Part shown: positions 6,324 to 9,861 of the stretch, piece by piece
Layout: the number at the start of each line of letters is the position of its first letter
Numbering within the stretch: position 1 is the stretch's first letter
Source of the DNA: an uncultured Clostridium sp.
GTDB taxonomy: Bacteria; Bacillota; Clostridia; Lachnospirales; Lachnospiraceae
Reading direction: 5' to 3'
Assembly (NCBI GenBank): GCA_958349075.1
Contig: CATWBR010000147.1
Span: 1-9,861 of the forward strand
DNA: 9,861 bases
Notes under the pieces: generated by a model
Database searches by the model: none
Told to the model about the DNA's origin: nothing
The model's input: only the letters and a program-made list of their open reading frames with translations
Position numbers and translations under genes: made by a program

Positions 6324-7205
6324 ATGAGTTTTCTTTCTTATTTAATCAACGGGATCAGCCTTGGAAGTGTATATGCGATCATTGCCCTTGGTTACACCAT
6401 GGTTTACGGCATTGCCAAGATGCTGAACTTTGCCCATGGAGATATCATTATGATCGGCGGTTTTACCGTATTTACGGTCGTGAGCACGGCAGGGGGATCT
6501 CCGGTCGTCGGGGTTCTGGCTTCAATTGTAGTATGTACGGTTCTGGGCGTCACCATTGAAAAGGTCGCTTACAGGCCTCTCAGGGGAGCTTCCCCACTGG
6601 CAGTCCTTATTACGGCAATCGGTGTCAGCTATCTGCTGCAGAATATTGCCCTGCTTTTGTTTGGCTCCAATGCCAGACAGTTTACTTCCGTTGTAACACT
6701 GCCTGCGCTTAAGCTGGCCGACGGAAAGCTGTCCATCTCAAGCGTAACGATTGTAACAATCGTCACCTGTATCGTCATTATGCTGGCTCTGACCACCTTC
6801 ATCAATAAGACGAAGATGGGGCAGGCAATGCTGGCCGTATCGGAAGATAAGGGAGCGGCAACCCTGATGGGAATCAATGTAAACGGAACGATTGCCGTTA
6901 CATTTGCCATCGGTTCTTCCCTGGCAGCCATTGCGGGCGTGCTTCTCTGTTCCGCATATCCGTCTCTTACGCCCTATACGGGTTCCATGCCCGGTATCAA
7001 GGCATTTGTGGCCGCCGTATTCGGCGGTATCGGTTCCATACCCGGAGCCATGATCGGAGGAATTCTGCTCGGCGTGATAGAAAACCTGGCGAAGGCCTAT
7101 ATTTCTTCCCAGTTGTCCGACGCTATTGTGTTCTCGGTACTGATTATCGTGCTTCTGGTGCGCCCGACCGGCATCCTGGGCAAGAAAACTAACGAGAAAG
7201 TGTAG
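6324..7205 (+). CDS. livH: Branched-chain amino acid ABC transporter permease LivH
   Basis: LivH is one of the two membrane subunits that form the translocation path of the importer. The 293-residue, almost wholly hydrophobic protein has about eight membrane segments. Its N-terminal signature SVYAIIALGYTMVYGI followed by LNFAHGDIIMIGGF (residues 15-44) is characteristic of LivH-type permeases. The cytoplasmic loop MGQAMLAVSEDKGAATLMGI, beginning at Met165, is the region expected to contact the ATPases. GGIGSIPGAMIGGILLGVIE near the C terminus is another conserved block. AGGTG at 6311-6315, 8 nt before the ATG, with AGAGGT just upstream, gives a reasonable but not ideal ribosome binding site. 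The gene lies 126 nt after livJ, across a terminator, and 10 nt before livM. Confidence 0.95.
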   Translation: MSFLSYLINGISLGSVYAIIALGYTMVYGIAKMLNFAHGDIIMIGGFTVFTVVSTAGGSPVVGVLASIVVCTVLGVTIEKVAYRPLRGASPLAVLITAIGVSYLLQNIALLLFGSNARQFTSVVTLPALKLADGKLSISSVTIVTIVTCIVIMLALTTFINKTKMGQAMLAVSEDKGAATLMGINVNGTIAVTFAIGSSLAAIAGVLLCSAYPSLTPYTGSMPGIKAFVAAVFGGIGSIPGAMIGGILLGVIENLAKAYISSQLSDAIVFSVLIIVLLVRPTGILGKKTNEKV

Positions 7206-7215
7206 GTGGCTGCAG

Positions 7216-8280
7216 ATGAAATCATATAAAAATAAAATTCTGGTTCAAAATATCATCACTTACGCTCTGGTGATTGGCTGTTATATCCTGATCCAGGCCC
7301 TGATGGCCGGAGGCCATATCAACAGCCTTTTAAAGGGAATCCTGGTTCCCCTCTGTACCTATATTATCCTTGCGGTATCGCTCAACCTTACGGTTGGAAT
7401 TCTGGGAGAGCTCAGCCTCGGCCATGCGGGCTTTATGTGTGTAGGCGCATTTTCGGGCGCTTTCTTTACCCATGCGATGGCGGCCGCAATCCCGAGTAAC
7501 CAGGTCCGTTTTATCATAGCCCTTTTCGTGGGAGCTCTTGTGGCTGCTGTTTTCGGCATCCTCATCGGTATTCCGGTACTGAGGCTTAAGGGAGACTACC
7601 TGGCGATTGTAACGCTGGCATTCGGTGAGATTATAAAGAACGTCATCAATGTTCTTTACGTGGGCATGGATGCAAATGGGCTCCATATTTCCACAAAAGA
7701 CGTAGCTTCTTTGAATCTTGCGCCGGAAGGCGAAGTGATTATCAAAGGTGCCCAGGGTATCACCGGAACACCCAAGATGGCGACTTTTACCATCGGTTTT
7801 ATTCTGGTGTTAATCACCCTTTTCATAGTCCTCAACATGATTAATTCCAGGACCGGACGCGCTATCATGGCAATCCGCGATAACCGTATCGCAGCGGAAT
7901 CCATCGGAATAAATATTACAAAGTATAAACTGCTGGCTTTCTCCGTATCGGCGGCCCTGGCAGGCGTGGCGGGCGTGCTCTATGCGCATAACCTGGCGAC
8001 ACTGGCTGCGACACCGAAGAGCTTTGGCTACAATATGTCTATTATGATTCTGGTATTCGTCGTGCTGGGCGGTATCGGCAATATCCGCGGTTCCGTGATT
8101 TCGGCCGTGATCCTGACACTGCTTCCTGAGATGCTCCGCGGACTGAACAATTACCGTATGCTGATCTATGCCATTGTTCTGATTGTCATGATGCTTCTTA
8201 CGGCAAGCCCGAAAGCGATCCAGGTACGCGAGAGGCTGGTAGCCTCAATCAGGAAACCAAAGACAAAGGAGGAGGCGTAG
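7216..8280 (+). CDS. livM: Branched-chain amino acid ABC transporter permease LivM
   Basis: LivM is the second membrane subunit, pairing with LivH to form the channel. It has 354 residues and about nine or ten membrane segments. SLNLTVGILGELSLGHAGF (55-73, with SLGHAG at 67-72) is the LivM signature. GDYLAIVTLAFGEI starts at residue 126, GAQGITG follows in the external loop, and the ATPase-facing loop GRAIMAIRDNRIAAESIGI starts at residue 214. VLGGIGNIRGSVISA is the block shared with LivH. The tail is short and charged (KPKTKEEA). Its ribosome binding sequence TAGGTGG (7203-7209) overlaps the livH stop codon, so the two are probably translated in a coupled way. It ends three bases before livG. 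Confidence 0.95.
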   Translation: MKSYKNKILVQNIITYALVIGCYILIQALMAGGHINSLLKGILVPLCTYIILAVSLNLTVGILGELSLGHAGFMCVGAFSGAFFTHAMAAAIPSNQVRFIIALFVGALVAAVFGILIGIPVLRLKGDYLAIVTLAFGEIIKNVINVLYVGMDANGLHISTKDVASLNLAPEGEVIIKGAQGITGTPKMATFTIGFILVLITLFIVLNMINSRTGRAIMAIRDNRIAAESIGINITKYKLLAFSVSAALAGVAGVLYAHNLATLAATPKSFGYNMSIMILVFVVLGGIGNIRGSVISAVILTLLPEMLRGLNNYRMLIYAIVLIVMMLLTASPKAIQVRERLVASIRKPKTKEEA

Positions 8281-8283
8281 GTT

Positions 8284-9042
8284 ATGGCAATGCTGGAAGT
8301 AAAAAACTTAAGTATCTCCTTCGGCGGCCTGAAGGCGGTTGATGACTTTAATGTTACAATTGAAAAAGGCCAGCTCTACGGCCTGATAGGACCGAACGGA
8401 GCCGGAAAGACGACGATTTTCAACCTGCTGACCGGTGTATACAAGCCTGACTGCGGCCAGATTACTCTCGACGGAAAGAACATAACAGGCCATAAGACAG
8501 CCGACATCAATAAAGCCGGAGTCGCCAGGACGTTCCAGAATATCCGTCTTTTCAAGGAGCTGAGCGTTCTTGACAACGTAAAGGTGGGACTTCACAACCA
8601 CAACACCTATTCCACGCTGTCCGGCATCTTCCGTCTTCCGGGGTATTATAAAGTGGAAAAGAAGATGGATGAGAGGGCGATGGAACTTTTAAAGGTCTTT
8701 GATCTGGACAAGGAATTTGACTATAAAGCTTCCAACCTCCCCTATGGAAAACAGAGAAAGCTTGAGATAGCAAGGGCTCTTGCGACGGAACCAAAGCTCC
8801 TCCTCTTAGATGAGCCGGCGGCCGGTATGAACCCGAACGAGACGGCGGAACTGATGAAGACCATCCGTTTCGTCAGAGACAATTTCGATATGACAATCCT
8901 TCTGATTGAACATGATATGAAGCTTGTATCAGGAATCTGTGAGCGCCTGACCGTGTTAAATTTCGGCCATATGCTGGCGGAAGGCCCTACAGGCGATGTA
9001 CTGAACAACCCGCAGGTAGTTGCGGCATATCTGGGAGAATAA
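8284..9042 (+). CDS. livG: Branched-chain amino acid ABC transporter ATPase LivG
   Basis: LivG is one of the two cytoplasmic ATPases that drive the importer. The 252-residue protein has a full ABC domain. The P-loop GPNGAGKTT is at 36-44 and the Q-loop glutamine is Gln85 in ARTFQNIRLF. The family signature appears as LPYGKQR at 152-158, the LivG version of the usual LSGGQ. Walker B LLLLDEP has Asp176 and catalytic Glu177, and the switch histidine is His210 in LIEHD. The long insert between Q-loop and signature (around 100-130) is typical of LivG. The strong ribosome binding site AAAGGAGGAGG (8265-8275) lies inside the end of livM. The second ATG, at residue 3, is less likely than the first. 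livF follows after 13 nt. Confidence 0.96.
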   Translation: MAMLEVKNLSISFGGLKAVDDFNVTIEKGQLYGLIGPNGAGKTTIFNLLTGVYKPDCGQITLDGKNITGHKTADINKAGVARTFQNIRLFKELSVLDNVKVGLHNHNTYSTLSGIFRLPGYYKVEKKMDERAMELLKVFDLDKEFDYKASNLPYGKQRKLEIARALATEPKLLLLDEPAAGMNPNETAELMKTIRFVRDNFDMTILLIEHDMKLVSGICERLTVLNFGHMLAEGPTGDVLNNPQVVAAYLGE

Positions 9043-9048
9043 GGAGGA
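9041..9048 (+). promoter_or_regulatory. Ribosome binding site that fixes the livF start
   Basis: AAGGAGGA overlaps the livG stop codon and lies seven bases before the ATG at 9056. The in-frame ATG at 9020 lies inside livG and would add 12 residues unlike other LivF N termini. Confidence 0.9.
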
Positions 9049-9055
9049 CAGTCTT

Positions 9056-9766
9056 ATGGCAATGCTGGAAGTAAAAGATTTAAACGTATATTACGGCGTC
9101 ATACAGGCGCTGAAGGGGATTTCCTTTGAAGTGGACGAGGGCGACGTCATAGCCCTGATTGGAGCCAACGGAGCCGGAAAGACGACCACCCTTCACACAA
9201 TCACCGGACTGATTCCTGCCAAATCCGGCAGTATCGTCTTTGAAGGAAAGGATATCACCAGGGTTCCCGGTTACAAGCTGGTTCCGATGGGGATTGCCCA
9301 CGTTCCGGAGGGCAGAAGGGTATTTGCCCAGCTCACCGTACTGCAGAACCTGAAAATGGGCGCTTATACGCGCAGCGACAAGCAGGAGATCGAGGATACA
9401 CTGGCAAAAATCTATAAACGTTTCCCAAGGCTGGAGGAGAGAAAAAACCAGTTGGCAGGAACGCTTTCAGGCGGCGAACAGCAGATGCTGGCCATGGGCC
9501 GCGCCCTGATGTCACATCCCCGTCTGATTGTTATGGATGAGCCCTCGATGGGCCTTTCACCCATCTATGTAAATGAAATCTTCGATATCATCAAGGAGAT
9601 CAGCGCCGACGGGACCACGGTCCTTCTGGTTGAGCAGAATGCCAAGAAAGCGCTTTCGATTGCCAACAAGGCCTATGTCCTTGAGACAGGAAGCATTGTT
9701 TTAAAGGGCGACGCGAAAGAGCTGATGAACGATGATTCGGTGAAGAAAGCGTATTTGAGCGAGTAG
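9056..9766 (+). CDS. livF: Branched-chain amino acid ABC transporter ATPase LivF
   Basis: LivF is the partner ATPase of LivG. From the chosen ATG it has 236 residues, the normal length. Its P-loop GANGAGKTT is at 36-44, the canonical signature LSGGEQQ starts at 137, and Walker B LIVMDEP has Asp161 and Glu162. The position of the switch histidine is Gln194 in LLVEQNA. This looks like a lost catalytic residue but is usual for LivF proteins. AHVPEGRRVFAQLTV in the middle is a LivF hallmark. The first seven residues, MAMLEVK, are identical to those of LivG, and their coding DNA is identical too. It is the last gene of the operon, with a terminator starting about 30 nt after the stop. Confidence 0.96.
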   Translation: MAMLEVKDLNVYYGVIQALKGISFEVDEGDVIALIGANGAGKTTTLHTITGLIPAKSGSIVFEGKDITRVPGYKLVPMGIAHVPEGRRVFAQLTVLQNLKMGAYTRSDKQEIEDTLAKIYKRFPRLEERKNQLAGTLSGGEQQMLAMGRALMSHPRLIVMDEPSMGLSPIYVNEIFDIIKEISADGTTVLLVEQNAKKALSIANKAYVLETGSIVLKGDAKELMNDDSVKKAYLSE

Positions 9767-9794
9767 TATATATTGGTATTATTTTATAACAGGG

Positions 9795-9857
9795 AAGAGC
9801 TGTTGCAGAATAGCATTTATCTATGATATTTGGCTATGATGCAGCGGCTCTTTTTTT
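9795..9857 (+). terminator. Terminator at the end of the liv operon
   Basis: Bases 9796-9807 pair with 9840-9851 (12 pairs, two G-U). Tandem G-A mismatches follow (9808-9809 against 9838-9839), then five more pairs, 9810-9814 with 9833-9837. The loop is about 18 nt, and seven T residues run over 9851-9857. It should end transcription of livJHMGF. Nothing else is seen between the livF stop and the edge of the window. Confidence 0.85.
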
Positions 9858-9861
9858 ATAC

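Noticed and set aside
9020..9055. N-terminal extension of livF inside livG
   Set aside because: The ATG at 9056 has an ideal ribosome binding site and gives the expected LivF N terminus and length.
9632..9640. Loss of the switch histidine in LivF (Gln194)
   Set aside because: Glutamine at this position is normal in LivF-type ATPases and does not indicate inactivation.

Overview
The window comes from a low-GC-phylum Gram-positive anaerobe, most likely a Lachnospiraceae / Clostridium cluster XIVa gut clostridium. This is inferred from strong GGAGG-type ribosome binding sites before almost every gene, a consensus sigma-A promoter, a lipoprotein-type substrate-binding protein, a PDZ/radical-SAM DUF512 gene directly before der, and roughly balanced base composition. 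The species cannot be fixed from the sequence alone. All eight convincing genes lie on the + strand.

Layout. (1) Positions 1-187 hold no convincing protein gene, but several strong inverted repeats crowd the stretch just before the first gene. (2) Positions 214-4640 form a housekeeping cluster: a DUF512 radical-SAM-like protein of unknown function, the ribosome-assembly GTPase der, then plsY and gpsA. The last two are successive steps of early phospholipid synthesis: GpsA makes sn-glycerol-3-phosphate and PlsY acylates it. Spacings of 49, 2 and 14 nt and no internal terminator suggest one transcript, closed by a very long-stemmed terminator at 4691-4762. (3) Positions 4763-4976 are an AT-rich intergenic region with a perfect-consensus promoter and a 5'-UTR hairpin. 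(4) Positions 4977-9766 form a complete branched-chain/hydrophobic amino acid ABC transporter operon in the order livJ, livH, livM, livG, livF: one binding lipoprotein, two permeases and two ATPases. (5) A terminator at 9795-9857 closes it.

How it works together. The transporter has every part of a HAAT-family importer. A terminator lies between livJ and livH, and no good second promoter was seen. The likely scheme is that most transcripts stop after livJ, giving excess binding protein, while a fraction reads through into livHMGF. The livJ gene also has a visibly different codon choice (many TTA, GCA, CCA and ACA codons), which fits high expression.

Apart from the 5' edge, the window is ordinary core-genome content. 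There is no sign of mobile elements, CRISPR, tRNA or rRNA genes, or a new multi-gene system. The best candidate for something undescribed is the structured stretch at 1-187, which could be a cis-regulatory leader, a small RNA or a dispersed repeat.
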